Assembly: GCA_022706085.1 (NCBI GenBank)
Contig: JAKJDF010000003.1
Location: forward strand, 204,594-268,593
DNA from: Candidatus Latescibacterota bacterium
GTDB lineage: Bacteria; Latescibacterota; MWCZ01
DNA: 64,000 nucleotides
Direction: 5' to 3'
Under the pieces are notes generated by a model, which saw nothing but the letters and a program-made list of their open reading frames with translations, searched no databases and was not told where the DNA came from. This document shows positions 49,634-57,597 of this stretch, one piece after another. Positions within the stretch are counted from its first letter, which is position 1; each line of letters opens with the position of its first letter. The position numbers were made by a program, and so were the translations under genes.

Positions 49634-50035
49634 TCAAGGTACGATCCAATCGGCAGTGCTGGCTTTGCCGCCGCTTACCACCTCGACGCGGTACCGATTC
49701 CCACTCTGAAGTGCAGGTGGGGTTCCGACGGAGAGGCTTATTCCCCCGGGGATTACGCTTCCGTAGGTGATTGGCGGAGTGGCGGCGATCCCGCGGTACC
49801 CCCACAGTATCCTGTCCACACGTCCGTCAACGCGGAAATTCGCGACGCTGATGGCTTCGATGGCGGTTGTTGCGTTCCACGAGAAAACAGGAGTCGTCGA
49901 GCGATAGATCTCGATCGTAATGCTTCCACTCGTCTGAAGCGGACTTACCAGTTTGGCGACGTTGTTGCCGCAGGCGGCGAACAATATTCCGAGAAGCGCG
50001 CACCGCACAGATCCTATTAAAGCCCGGAAACCCAC
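49634..50035 (-). CDS. Hypothetical lipoprotein
   Basis: 133 residues from GTG 50035 with AGGGAGG eight bases before it. The signal region runs through 'ALLGILFAAC' with lipobox Phe-Ala-Ala-Cys at about residue 22. The mature part looks like a beta-rich domain of about 110 residues with an Ig/fibronectin-like rhythm ('SGSITIEIYRSTTPVFSWNATTAIEAISV', 'RYRVEVVSGGK'). No known family recognised. The stop lies three bases from the convergent ABC ATPase gene. Confidence 0.62.
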   Translation of the reverse strand: MGFRALIGSVRCALLGILFAACGNNVAKLVSPLQTSGSITIEIYRSTTPVFSWNATTAIEAISVANFRVDGRVDRILWGYRGIAATPPITYGSVIPGGISLSVGTPPALQSGNRYRVEVVSGGKASTADWIVP

Positions 50036-50149
50036 TCCGCCGACCTCCCTTTTCCACCATGCAGGTGCAGGCAAACCTCGTACGACCTGGCGTCGCTGAC
50101 CGAAAGAAGAAATTAGCCAACCCGGACGGCTTCACCCAACACCTGTTCC

Positions 50150-50587
50150 TCAGATCACGAATTCAGTTTCCACTACAAAGATGTTGTTTTCCGTTTCTTG
50201 AAGCGTCAGTTCCACGTAGTATTTGATGCCTCTGCCGGGGTACTGGTGCTCGATCACCTGCCTGACGCCATCCAGACAGTAATATGCGATGTTTTCGACA
50301 CTGGGATTGGAACCAGGAATCACCACAACGCCCTCCGGGTCTACGCCCTGAGCCGTGATGAATTCCTTGTCGGACTCGCCCACGAGCATCTTGTGGTCCA
50401 TCCGGCGAAACACCTGTTTGAGGTCTCCGAAATCTATCGCCATGTCAAGATGGTTCCTCGGGAACATCTCCGTGCTCAAAGAGATCGACCCTCGCCACGT
50501 GTGACCGTGAACGTGCCGGCATTTGCCGGCATATCCGATTTGCCTGTGCGCCGCGTGGAAATCGCTGTGGACGCGAATGGTTTCCAT
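50150..50587 (-). CDS. queD: 6-carboxytetrahydropterin synthase (QueD family)
   Basis: 145 residues. Zinc His residues are in 'SDFHAAHR' and 'CRHVHGHTW', and the Cys before the HxHGH is in place; 'HLDMAIDFGDLKQVF' and 'MLVGESDKEF' follow, and the catalytic Glu in 'IPGSNPSVENIAYY' is near the C-terminus. QueD converts dihydroneopterin triphosphate to 6-carboxytetrahydropterin for queuosine and other 7-deazaguanine compounds. QueC and QueE are not nearby. A 6-pyruvoyl tetrahydropterin synthase is the close alternative. Confidence 0.87.
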   Translation of the reverse strand: METIRVHSDFHAAHRQIGYAGKCRHVHGHTWRGSISLSTEMFPRNHLDMAIDFGDLKQVFRRMDHKMLVGESDKEFITAQGVDPEGVVVIPGSNPSVENIAYYCLDGVRQVIEHQYPGRGIKYYVELTLQETENNIFVVETEFVI

Positions 50588-50886
50588 TGTTCCGTCACCT
50601 CCCTGTCAATGTTCTTCGTTAATAGTACGGATTACCCGTTCAGCGAGTTCCCCCGGCGCGCGGGGACGTGGGATCCTCGTCCACCCATGCGAGAGGCTTG
50701 CAACCAGAACCTCTGGCGTGCTCTGTAAGCTTCTTACAGGCGTTGGAGCGGGACCGTGGCGGGGTTAATTTGGAAAGAACAGCGAAAAAGGGCGCTTCTG
50801 TGTCTTGGTACCGGAAATGTGAGGGGTGTTCGACCAGTCATGGGCAATGAAGGCTGCTGGCGAAAGCTTCCTTCCCCGATTCCGCG
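50588..50886. other. Intergenic region before the HD-GYP gene with an inverted repeat
   Basis: About 299 bases without a convincing gene. The chief feature is the perfect inverted repeat CTGTAAG-CTT-CTTACAG (50723-50739), well placed to be an operator between the divergent queD and HD-GYP genes. No T-run follows, so it is not a terminator. No promoter of good quality was found. Confidence 0.4.
50723..50739. promoter_or_regulatory. Candidate operator: 7-bp inverted repeat
   Basis: CTGTAAG (50723-50729) and CTTACAG (50733-50739) are exact inverted copies with the three-base spacer CTT. It lies in the divergent gap 148 bases before the HD-GYP start. A dimeric regulator is a likely binder, but no known family was matched. 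Confidence 0.35.
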
Positions 50887-51666
50887 ATGGATGTGACCCG
50901 AAAGATGAACGAAAGAGAGCCTCAGGAACCGTACATACGAGCGTTGCGTCGCGAGATTGCGGAGCTTACGAAGCAGCTCTCTGATATGGAAAGGAATCAC
51001 CAGCGCACAATCGCGGAACTGAGGGCCAGCCTCTTCGTCTCACAGGTGCAGACGATAGATGCGATTGTTGAGGCGATTGAAGCCAAGGATCCCTACACCA
51101 GCGGGCATTCCCGTCGCGTAATGGAACTGGGCCTCATGATAGGCGCGGCGATGCATCTTGAGCAGGAAAGGATTTGGCGGGTCCACGTGGGTGCACTGCT
51201 CCATGATGTCGGGAAAATCGGCGTTCTCGACCAGTCGTTGCGCAAAACCACACGCCTCGATGACTTGGAGTACCTGCAGCTCAAAGCGCATCCGTTGATT
51301 GGAGAACGGATTGTGCGCAAAATAGACCAGTTCGCAGATGTAGCGCCGATAGTCCGCTCGCACCACGAACGTTATGACGGAAACGGATACCCCGATGGAC
51401 TCAAAGGCGATCAGATACCAGTGGAATCGGCCATAATTTTCGTTGCCGACGCCTACGACGCAATCACGAGCAAAAGAACGTACAACAAACCACGAACCAG
51501 AGTGGAAGCGGTTGACGAGATTCAGAAACATGCGGGTACCCAGTTTCATCCGGACGTTGCAGCGGCTTTAAGGGCGGCCCTGGAACCCAATCAACTCGAG
51601 TCTATCCACATCGACGAAACGGATTTCCAGGACGGATTCGACATCCCCGAGGATATAGGCATCTGA
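50887..51666 (+). CDS. HD-GYP domain phosphodiesterase
   Basis: 259 residues. An N-terminal coiled coil of about 45 residues ('ALRREIAELTKQLSDMERNHQRT') leads to the HD-GYP domain: 'DPYTSGHSRRVMELGLMIG' (first His), 'GALLHDVGKIGVLDQSL' (HD pair), 'SHHERYDGNGYPDGLKGDQIP' (HHE...GYP) and 'FVADAYDAITSKRTY'. All metal-binding residues are present, so it should hydrolyse cyclic-di-GMP. No sensory domain or membrane segment is attached. It precedes a sugar epimerase gene by one base after its stop, hence co-transcribed. Control by the inverted repeat upstream is possible. Confidence 0.9.
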   Translation: MDVTRKMNEREPQEPYIRALRREIAELTKQLSDMERNHQRTIAELRASLFVSQVQTIDAIVEAIEAKDPYTSGHSRRVMELGLMIGAAMHLEQERIWRVHVGALLHDVGKIGVLDQSLRKTTRLDDLEYLQLKAHPLIGERIVRKIDQFADVAPIVRSHHERYDGNGYPDGLKGDQIPVESAIIFVADAYDAITSKRTYNKPRTRVEAVDEIQKHAGTQFHPDVAAALRAALEPNQLESIHIDETDFQDGFDIPEDIGI

Positions 51667-51667
51667 G

Positions 51668-52498
51668 ATGAGTCTGGACGGCTCTTCGTTGGTAATGGAC
51701 GTGAACAAACCAGTTTTTGGACTCAGTACGGCTCACATTGCTCATGGATCCGTAGGGCAGGCGATCAGCACCTGTCGTGCGCTTGAACTCGACGGGGTGG
51801 AGTTTTTCACCCGCGAATACACGGTGGCCGAGTGCCGGGAAATCCGCCAAATGGCGCAGGATGCTGGTTTATTTGTCGATTACCACGCTCCGTGGGACGG
51901 AGCATACAACTTCGGCCAGACCTCCGTTGACACCGGATTTGATCGGCTGGAAAGCGCAGTGGCGCGTACGCATCTTATGGGCGGGCGCCACCTCGTCTGT
52001 CACCTCGGTCTGTTCGACCTCACGGAAAGGGACGGCAGAAAGCGTGCGCTCGATCGAGTGTTGAAGCTGACGGAAAGGATCCTTCCTGCGCTTGAGGACA
52101 GTAGAGTCATGCTTTGCTGGGAAGACAACACGCTGTGCCACGACCCCAATCCTCTTGGCGATCAGCCGTATGATTTTGCGTTCCTGTTCAGCGCAGTCCA
52201 GTCCCCGTACGTCGGCATGACGCTCGATACGGGGCACGCACACGTGACCGGCAACACGCGTGCTTACCTTGAACAATTCGGAAATCGCGTGTACTACCTT
52301 CACTTGAACGACAACAATGGCATTGATGACCAGCACGTTGCGCCATCATCGGGAACCATCGACTGGCCTGAGCTGATGCAGCAGATCTGTCATTACGGTG
52401 CCGCGCCTTGTTTCGGTATCGAGTTCAACGAACGAGAAGTTTCTCTCGAACTGCCTTTCCTCAGATCTCTTGCGGCGCCACTGCCGTGGCACTGGTGA
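51668..52498 (+). CDS. Sugar phosphate isomerase/epimerase (TIM barrel)
   Basis: 276 residues. 'ALELDGVEFFTREYTVAE', 'GLFVDYHAPWDG', 'GGRHLVCHLGLFDLT', 'VMLCWEDNTLCHDPN', 'VGMTLDTGHAHVTG' (His and Asp metal ligands), 'YYLHLNDNNGIDDQHV' and 'CFGIEFNER' (final Glu) follow the AP-endonuclease-2 barrel layout. It differs from the epimerase at 3119 but belongs to the same fold. ATG 51668 follows the HD-GYP stop by one base; a second ATG at 51698 is possible. Cytoplasmic. Substrate unknown; it lies directly before a barrel/propeller fusion gene and may act on the same sugar. Confidence 0.78.
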   Translation: MSLDGSSLVMDVNKPVFGLSTAHIAHGSVGQAISTCRALELDGVEFFTREYTVAECREIRQMAQDAGLFVDYHAPWDGAYNFGQTSVDTGFDRLESAVARTHLMGGRHLVCHLGLFDLTERDGRKRALDRVLKLTERILPALEDSRVMLCWEDNTLCHDPNPLGDQPYDFAFLFSAVQSPYVGMTLDTGHAHVTGNTRAYLEQFGNRVYYLHLNDNNGIDDQHVAPSSGTIDWPELMQQICHYGAAPCFGIEFNEREVSLELPFLRSLAAPLPWHW

Positions 52499-52618
52499 CC
52501 TGCGCAATTCCCCTTCATTTTCGGTTAAGCTTCTGTATCTTAGACGTGAGAACACATTCAGAGCACGTGTGATCACGCCGGACACGTCGTCTTTTACCAG
52601 CTCGGGGAGGGCTTCGCG

Positions 52619-55333
52619 ATGTCTTTCTCTACGAGAGGATGGCTCCTTGCGAGCCGCAGCATGGAGCTGCTGAGGAAGGAGATCGAGCTTGCGCCTCGGT
52701 TCGGGATCAACCACGTTCAGCTCTCGCATTCCTTCTGCATGTACTCGGAGCAAGTGCTTGAGTCCGCGGAACTCCAGCGGGACGCCGCGGAGCTCATCGA
52801 ACTGGCACATCGCCATGGTATCGAAGTTGTCGTCTGGACGCACGAAATGCAGAATGTCCCCGACCACCTCAAGCTGGGCGGAAAGGTTGACCTGAATTCG
52901 CGCCGGACGTGGGATTACGTTGCCAAGAAGTACGAGGACCTGTTCTCCGCGGTTCCTGGACTGGATGGTGTAGTCCTCACACTGACGGAGACCCGAATCC
53001 GCATAGATGACGACAACGAGGTGGTAAGCGACCGGCCGCAGCCGCACAGGATCGCGCGGATGGTAAGCATGCTCGATTCGGTGTGCCGAAAGCACAACGC
53101 ACGGCTCATCGTCAGGACGTTCACCTGGGTGCCGAGGACGATGCTCTGGTATGCCGAAGCCATGCGCGACGTCCCGGATCACGTGACGATCATGACGAAG
53201 GAGTCGTGGGGAGACTGGTATCAGGCGCAGCCACCGAATCCCCTCCTGGGGATTTTTGGTCGCCACCCACAGATGATAGAACTCGATTGCTGGGGGGAAT
53301 ATGCCGGGGGGACAGATTTGCCGTGGGTAAGTTACAGGCACACACGCAATCGTCTGAGATACGCCGCATCACTTGGCCTCACGGGAGCTATTGCCCGGGT
53401 GGACCGCGCAGAACGCAGCACGTTCGGGTCCCTGAATGAGTTCAATACGATCGCGTTCTGCGAATTGGCCAAGAACCTGGACGGGGACCCGGAACGTCTC
53501 TGGCACGATTGGCTCGCGTCGAAATACCCATCCGATGCGGTGGATGCCATCGGGCGGGCGCTCCAAAGGACGAATCAGATTGTTCAGCTCACGTTCTACA
53601 CGAAAGGCGTATTGAACGTGCACACGAGCACTCCGTCCCTCGCGGAGGCAGAAGCGGATTCCATGATTCGTTTCTACCGCGCTTTCCACGGGCAATGGAA
53701 GACGAAGCTCGCGGTTCTGGCAGACCAATTGGAGAATCCAACAGAGGAAACGTTGGTCCAGATTCTATGGGAGAAGGACAGGGCGCTGAGCCTGTGCGAA
53801 AGGAGTATTGCCGATATCGAATCCATCAGAACCAGACTCGAAACTTCAAAGTATGAGGTACTGCACACCGGTTTCGAGAAAATGCGTGTTCAGGTTCGAG
53901 CGTGGCGGGCGATGACGGAGGTTGTCTATCTGCACAAATTCCTGGAACGTGACCCGACCCCCCGGCTGAGAGAATGGTTTGAAAGAGCGGGGAGGAATCT
54001 CGAACGGGTTGCCGAAGACATTGAGCATGTCCATGGGAAGGGTTTTTCGCGAGTGCGACCCGAACCGCTTCGCAATGTGTGGAGGGTGGCGGAAAGCATC
54101 CACAGCAAGTCGACTGCCTGGTCGACGCCGCTCGGGCTGTACATTGCCGCTTCACCCGGAATCGGAGACTTGAAGGGCGACGGGTCTCTGGCGGTGGTGG
54201 TGGTGTCTTCCCATAAGGAAATCGTAGCGCTCGACGGCAACGGGAGGAGAATGTGGACGACCACGACCAGGGGCGAACGATACGAATATCCCCATTTTTC
54301 CTCACCTCTGATAATTGATGGCGGAGACGGCGTCGGCGCCAGGGTGGTTGTGGGCGCTGCAGATGGCAGGCTCTATTGCCTCGACGGTCAGGGGCGGCAC
54401 TTATGGGAATTCGCGACAGGCAACCGCGTGGATTCCGCACCTGCTGCCGGCGACCTGAATGGCGATGGAATTGAGGAGATCGTCGCAGCGTCGCTGGATG
54501 GGACGGTCTCCTGCCTCAATCTGCGCGGCGAACGGCTCTGGACGATCGATCTCATGGAGCCGGTTTTTGCGGCACCGGTGATTACTCCCGGGCGGGAAAT
54601 CATTGTGGTGACGCTGCAGGGTACGATTGCCTGCGTGAAAGCCAATGGGGAGATCCGATGGCGGCAGGCTCTTGTCGGGGGGGAGATTCACCGGACTTCA
54701 TTCCACGGCGTGCCTTCAGGGAAAAACTACGCGCTCGCGGAAGGAGGCCCGAACGCGATTTACTCGTCCCCCCTCCTTTGCGCACTCCTCGGAACGAAAA
54801 AGCAGGGCCTCGTAGTCGGGGTTGTTACCGGGAAGGTACTCGCGTTCGACCTTGAAGGAGCGCTTCTGTGGGAAGCCACTACCGCCGGACGCGTGTTGTC
54901 CTCACCAGCAGTGCTTCCAGGTGACGGAAAGAAAGCCTGCGTGGTGATCGGCTCGGATGACGGACGAATACACGGGATCGATTGCGCGGGACGACTGTTA
55001 TGGCAGTTCCAGACTGGAGGCGCCGTTCGGTCTTCCCCAGTAGTCGTTCCCGCCGAAATCGCAGGAGAGGCGCGGATTGTCGTGGGATCAGACGACAACC
55101 GTACGTACGTCATAGACAACGAAGGCCGGGAAGTGGATGATTATCTCACAGGTGCGGAAATCTTTGGGACACCCGCCGTTGCTGATGTCAACGGAGACGG
55201 AAGCCTGGAGATTGTCGTCGGGTCGTACGATCATCGAGTGTACGCGTTTCGCACGCCGTGGAAGGCGCAACGCTACAGTGTGGTCAGCGGAACATTCCGC
55301 TCGAACAATGCTCGTACGGGGTGTATCACATGA
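52619..55333 (+). CDS. Fusion protein: alpha-glucuronidase-like TIM barrel plus C-terminal beta-propeller
   Basis: 904 residues, no signal peptide. About residues 20-330 form a TIM barrel resembling GH67-type alpha-glucuronidases ('FGINHVQLSHSFCMYSEQ', 'HGIEVVVWTHEMQNVPDHL', 'GLDGVVLTLTETRIRIDDDNE'), with acidic residues at strand ends. A helical region follows (about 330-500). About residues 510-890 are a propeller of repeated blades such as 'IGDLKGDGSLAVVVVSSHKEIVALDGNGRRMW', 'AGDLNGDGIEEIVAASLDGTVSCLNLRGERLW' and 'ADVNGDGSLEIVVGSYDHRVYAF', a PQQ/FG-GAP-like pattern with Asn-Gly-Asp calcium turns. GGGGAGGG precedes the ATG. I know no close standard family for this combination; catalytic activity is inferred. 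Confidence 0.68.
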   Translation: MSFSTRGWLLASRSMELLRKEIELAPRFGINHVQLSHSFCMYSEQVLESAELQRDAAELIELAHRHGIEVVVWTHEMQNVPDHLKLGGKVDLNSRRTWDYVAKKYEDLFSAVPGLDGVVLTLTETRIRIDDDNEVVSDRPQPHRIARMVSMLDSVCRKHNARLIVRTFTWVPRTMLWYAEAMRDVPDHVTIMTKESWGDWYQAQPPNPLLGIFGRHPQMIELDCWGEYAGGTDLPWVSYRHTRNRLRYAASLGLTGAIARVDRAERSTFGSLNEFNTIAFCELAKNLDGDPERLWHDWLASKYPSDAVDAIGRALQRTNQIVQLTFYTKGVLNVHTSTPSLAEAEADSMIRFYRAFHGQWKTKLAVLADQLENPTEETLVQILWEKDRALSLCERSIADIESIRTRLETSKYEVLHTGFEKMRVQVRAWRAMTEVVYLHKFLERDPTPRLREWFERAGRNLERVAEDIEHVHGKGFSRVRPEPLRNVWRVAESIHSKSTAWSTPLGLYIAASPGIGDLKGDGSLAVVVVSSHKEIVALDGNGRRMWTTTTRGERYEYPHFSSPLIIDGGDGVGARVVVGAADGRLYCLDGQGRHLWEFATGNRVDSAPAAGDLNGDGIEEIVAASLDGTVSCLNLRGERLWTIDLMEPVFAAPVITPGREIIVVTLQGTIACVKANGEIRWRQALVGGEIHRTSFHGVPSGKNYALAEGGPNAIYSSPLLCALLGTKKQGLVVGVVTGKVLAFDLEGALLWEATTAGRVLSSPAVLPGDGKKACVVIGSDDGRIHGIDCAGRLLWQFQTGGAVRSSPVVVPAEIAGEARIVVGSDDNRTYVIDNEGREVDDYLTGAEIFGTPAVADVNGDGSLEIVVGSYDHRVYAFRTPWKAQRYSVVSGTFRSNNARTGCIT

Positions 55334-55352
55334 AGTTACTCCGGCCCGTTAC

Positions 55353-55382
55353 TTGACGCCGGCCACATCTTGTGCGTAAAAT
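55353..55382 (+). promoter_or_regulatory. Sigma-70-like promoter for the pseudouridine synthase-cmk-plsC-rpsA genes
   Basis: TTGACG (55353-55358) and TAAAAT (55377-55382) are 18 bases apart and each matches consensus at five of six positions. The predicted start is near 55389, about 24 bases before the GTG at 55413. It lies in the 79-base gap after the fusion gene and probably drives the translation-related operon. Confidence 0.5.
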
Positions 55383-55412
55383 TATAAGATTTCGTGAAAA
55401 CAAGAGGTTCCC

Positions 55413-56174
55413 GTGAATGCGCCAGCCGACGATGCTTGCGTTGTTCGGGTGAATGTGTTCCTTTCGCGATGCGGTGTCGCTTCGCGAAGAGGTGCGGACA
55501 AACTCATCGCTTCTTCGCGCGTTACTGTAAACGGTCTGCCGGCCAAACTGGGAACGCGGATCGATACGACCCGGGATGTCGTTTGCCTGGACGGTCGCGA
55601 AATAAACCCCGTCGGATCAAAAACGACTCTCGTGATGAACAAACCTTCCGGTTACCTTGTTTCGCGGAGGGATCCTCACTACACCAGAACGGTGTACGAC
55701 CTGTTGCCAAGTGAGTACGCGCATCTGGTCCCCATTGGAAGGTTGGATCTCGACACCGAAGGGGTGTTGCTGATGACCAACGATGGGGAGCTGGTCGAAC
55801 ACCTTACGCACCCGCGTTATCGTGTACCACGCGTGTATCGCGCGCTGGTGAAGGGTCATCCTGATGCGCAAGCACTGTATCGCCTTCGCAACGGCGTGGA
55901 AATAGAAGGTGGTACGACAAGCCCGGCCGAGGTGACGGTGTGCGAGAAACGCAAGGATACCTCTGAGCTGGAGCTTGTTCTTCGAGAAGGAAGAAAACGG
56001 GAAGTGCGCCTCATGTGCCGCGCAGTGGGACACGAGGTTCTTCGGCTCAAAAGAACCGAATTCGCCGGAATCGGTCTCGCCGGCCTTGCCACTGCGGCGT
56101 GGCGAGTACTCTCGGCAGTCGAATGCGAACGACTGTGGAACCACGTGGAGTGTGCAGATGGTCGTGGCGATTGA
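55413..56174 (+). CDS. rRNA pseudouridine synthase (RsuA/RluB family)
   Basis: 253 residues from GTG 55413. An S4 domain at the N-terminus ('RVNVFLSRCGVASRRGADKLI', 'VTVNGLPAKLGTRI') precedes the synthase: 'LVMNKPSGYLVSRRDPHYTRTVYDLLP', then the catalytic Asp in 'VPIGRLDLDTEGVLLMTNDGEL', and 'ELVLREGRKREVRLMCRAVGHEVLRLKR'. It converts uridine to pseudouridine in rRNA; the 23S (RluB) site is likelier because of its position before cmk, as in several genomes. Overlaps cmk by 17 bases. Confidence 0.9.
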   Translation: MNAPADDACVVRVNVFLSRCGVASRRGADKLIASSRVTVNGLPAKLGTRIDTTRDVVCLDGREINPVGSKTTLVMNKPSGYLVSRRDPHYTRTVYDLLPSEYAHLVPIGRLDLDTEGVLLMTNDGELVEHLTHPRYRVPRVYRALVKGHPDAQALYRLRNGVEIEGGTTSPAEVTVCEKRKDTSELELVLREGRKREVRLMCRAVGHEVLRLKRTEFAGIGLAGLATAAWRVLSAVECERLWNHVECADGRGD

Positions 56175-56835
56175 CGGTCCTGCAAGTTCAGGGAAGTCCA
56201 CGACCGCGCGTGAGGTAGCCAAGGTTCTGGGTTTCACCCATATTGACACCGGCGCGATGTACCGTGCGCTGACACTGGCGGCTCTACGTCGGAACGTTTG
56301 CCTCGAGGACGACGACGAATTGACGAGACTGGCCCGGGAGGTTCGAATAGAACTCGCGCAGGAAAACGGTGTTCCGTGGGTGAAACTCGACGGAGAGGAC
56401 GTAAGCCAGGCGATCCGCACGCCCGAAGTGGATCGGCATGTATCGCGCGTGAGCGAGGTCGCGGGGGTTCGCGAAGAAATCGTTCGCCAGCAACGCGTTC
56501 TCGCAGGCTCTCGTGACGTAGTGATGGAAGGTCGTGATATTGGTACGGTGGTTTTTCCGAACGCGGAAGTGAAAGTCTTCCTCGTCGCGGATCCGGTCAC
56601 CAGGGCGCGGAGACGAAAGGCGGAGCTGGAACAGCGGGGAATTGCAAGACCGCTGGAAGAGATTTTTTCCGAGATCGTCAAGCGGGATGAGTACGATTCC
56701 AGCCGCGCAGTTTCTCCGCTCAGACGCGCCGAGGGTGCCGAGGATCTGGACACTTCGGAGTTGTCCATCCAGCAGCAGGTTGACGAAGTAGTTGCACGAG
56801 TGCGCAGATATCTGGAAAAGGTGCACAAAACGTGA
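56158..56835 (+). CDS. cmk: Cytidylate kinase
   Basis: 225 residues from ATG 56158, which begins 'VVAIDGPASSGKSTTAREVAKVLGFTHIDTGAMYRALT', the Walker-type CMP-kinase opening. 'GRDIGTVVFPNAEVKVFLVADPVTRARRR' and 'REEIVRQQRV' follow with the conserved Arg residues. It phosphorylates CMP and dCMP. The start is inside the pseudouridine synthase gene, and the stop overlaps the plsC start, so the three are co-translated. In many bacteria cmk is close to rpsA, as here. Confidence 0.95.
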   Translation: MVVAIDGPASSGKSTTAREVAKVLGFTHIDTGAMYRALTLAALRRNVCLEDDDELTRLAREVRIELAQENGVPWVKLDGEDVSQAIRTPEVDRHVSRVSEVAGVREEIVRQQRVLAGSRDVVMEGRDIGTVVFPNAEVKVFLVADPVTRARRRKAELEQRGIARPLEEIFSEIVKRDEYDSSRAVSPLRRAEGAEDLDTSELSIQQQVDEVVARVRRYLEKVHKT

Positions 56836-57485
56836 CGAGCCAGCCGTCGCCGTACTCCTTCTGGTCGCGCGTACTCTATCGGATCATATGGTCAATCATC
56901 AGGTTTTTCCTGGTGGTGGCGTTTCGTACCAAAGTCTCAGGGCGAGAAAACGAACGGATGCACGGGCGCGTGATATATGCGTCCAACCACATTTCCGCGC
57001 TGGATCCTCCCGTTGTGGGAGCGTCATTGAAGCGCCAACTCATGTACCTCGCGAAACAGGAGCTTTTCGCGATCCCGGTTTTTGGCCGTATCATCCGTGC
57101 CCTCCATGCGCGACCGGTAAATCGCACCGGTTACACTAGAGGTGCACTTGAGGTGATGAAAGCCGCCCTTGAAAAGGATGAAGGAGTGCTTGTATTCCCC
57201 GAAGGGACCCGTCAGAAAGACGGCAAACTGGGGGAAGGAAAAGTGGGTGTCGGGATGCTCGCGGTTTGGACGGGGGCACCGGTTGTTCCGGTGTACGTCA
57301 GTGGCACCGCGAACGTCTGGAAGGCGCTTTCGGGCCGTTGCCGTTTCCGCGTTGCGCTGGGGCGCGTCGTGGAACCGCCTGACGTCTCGGATCCGCAGGA
57401 ACGCAAACGGGCTTATCAGACGGTGACGGATGCCGTGATGGCGGAAATCGCCCGCCTGAAAGCCGAGGTCGACGAGAAGCAGTAA
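56832..57485 (+). CDS. plsC: 1-acyl-sn-glycerol-3-phosphate acyltransferase
   Basis: 217 residues from GTG 56832. 'SNHISALDPPVVGA' contains the catalytic NHxxxxD motif and 'GVLVFPEGTRQKDGKLGEGKVG' the glycerol-phosphate-binding FPEGTR motif; 'PVVPVYVSGTANV' is the third block. A single N-terminal membrane segment ('IIWSIIRFFLVVAF') tethers it to the inner membrane. It makes phosphatidic acid from lysophosphatidic acid. The start overlaps the cmk stop. Close relatives can have other acyl acceptors, but this is the most common form. Confidence 0.92.
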   Translation: MTSQPSPYSFWSRVLYRIIWSIIRFFLVVAFRTKVSGRENERMHGRVIYASNHISALDPPVVGASLKRQLMYLAKQELFAIPVFGRIIRALHARPVNRTGYTRGALEVMKAALEKDEGVLVFPEGTRQKDGKLGEGKVGVGMLAVWTGAPVVPVYVSGTANVWKALSGRCRFRVALGRVVEPPDVSDPQERKRAYQTVTDAVMAEIARLKAEVDEKQ

Positions 57486-57597
57486 CCACCATTCTTCCAC
57501 GTCATCGGCAATGTTCCTCAGTTGCCATGGCGTGCCGCGCAGACAGGACGTCCGTGCTCGCGCCACCGGGATACGAGCGTCCGGGAAGGAAACCACA

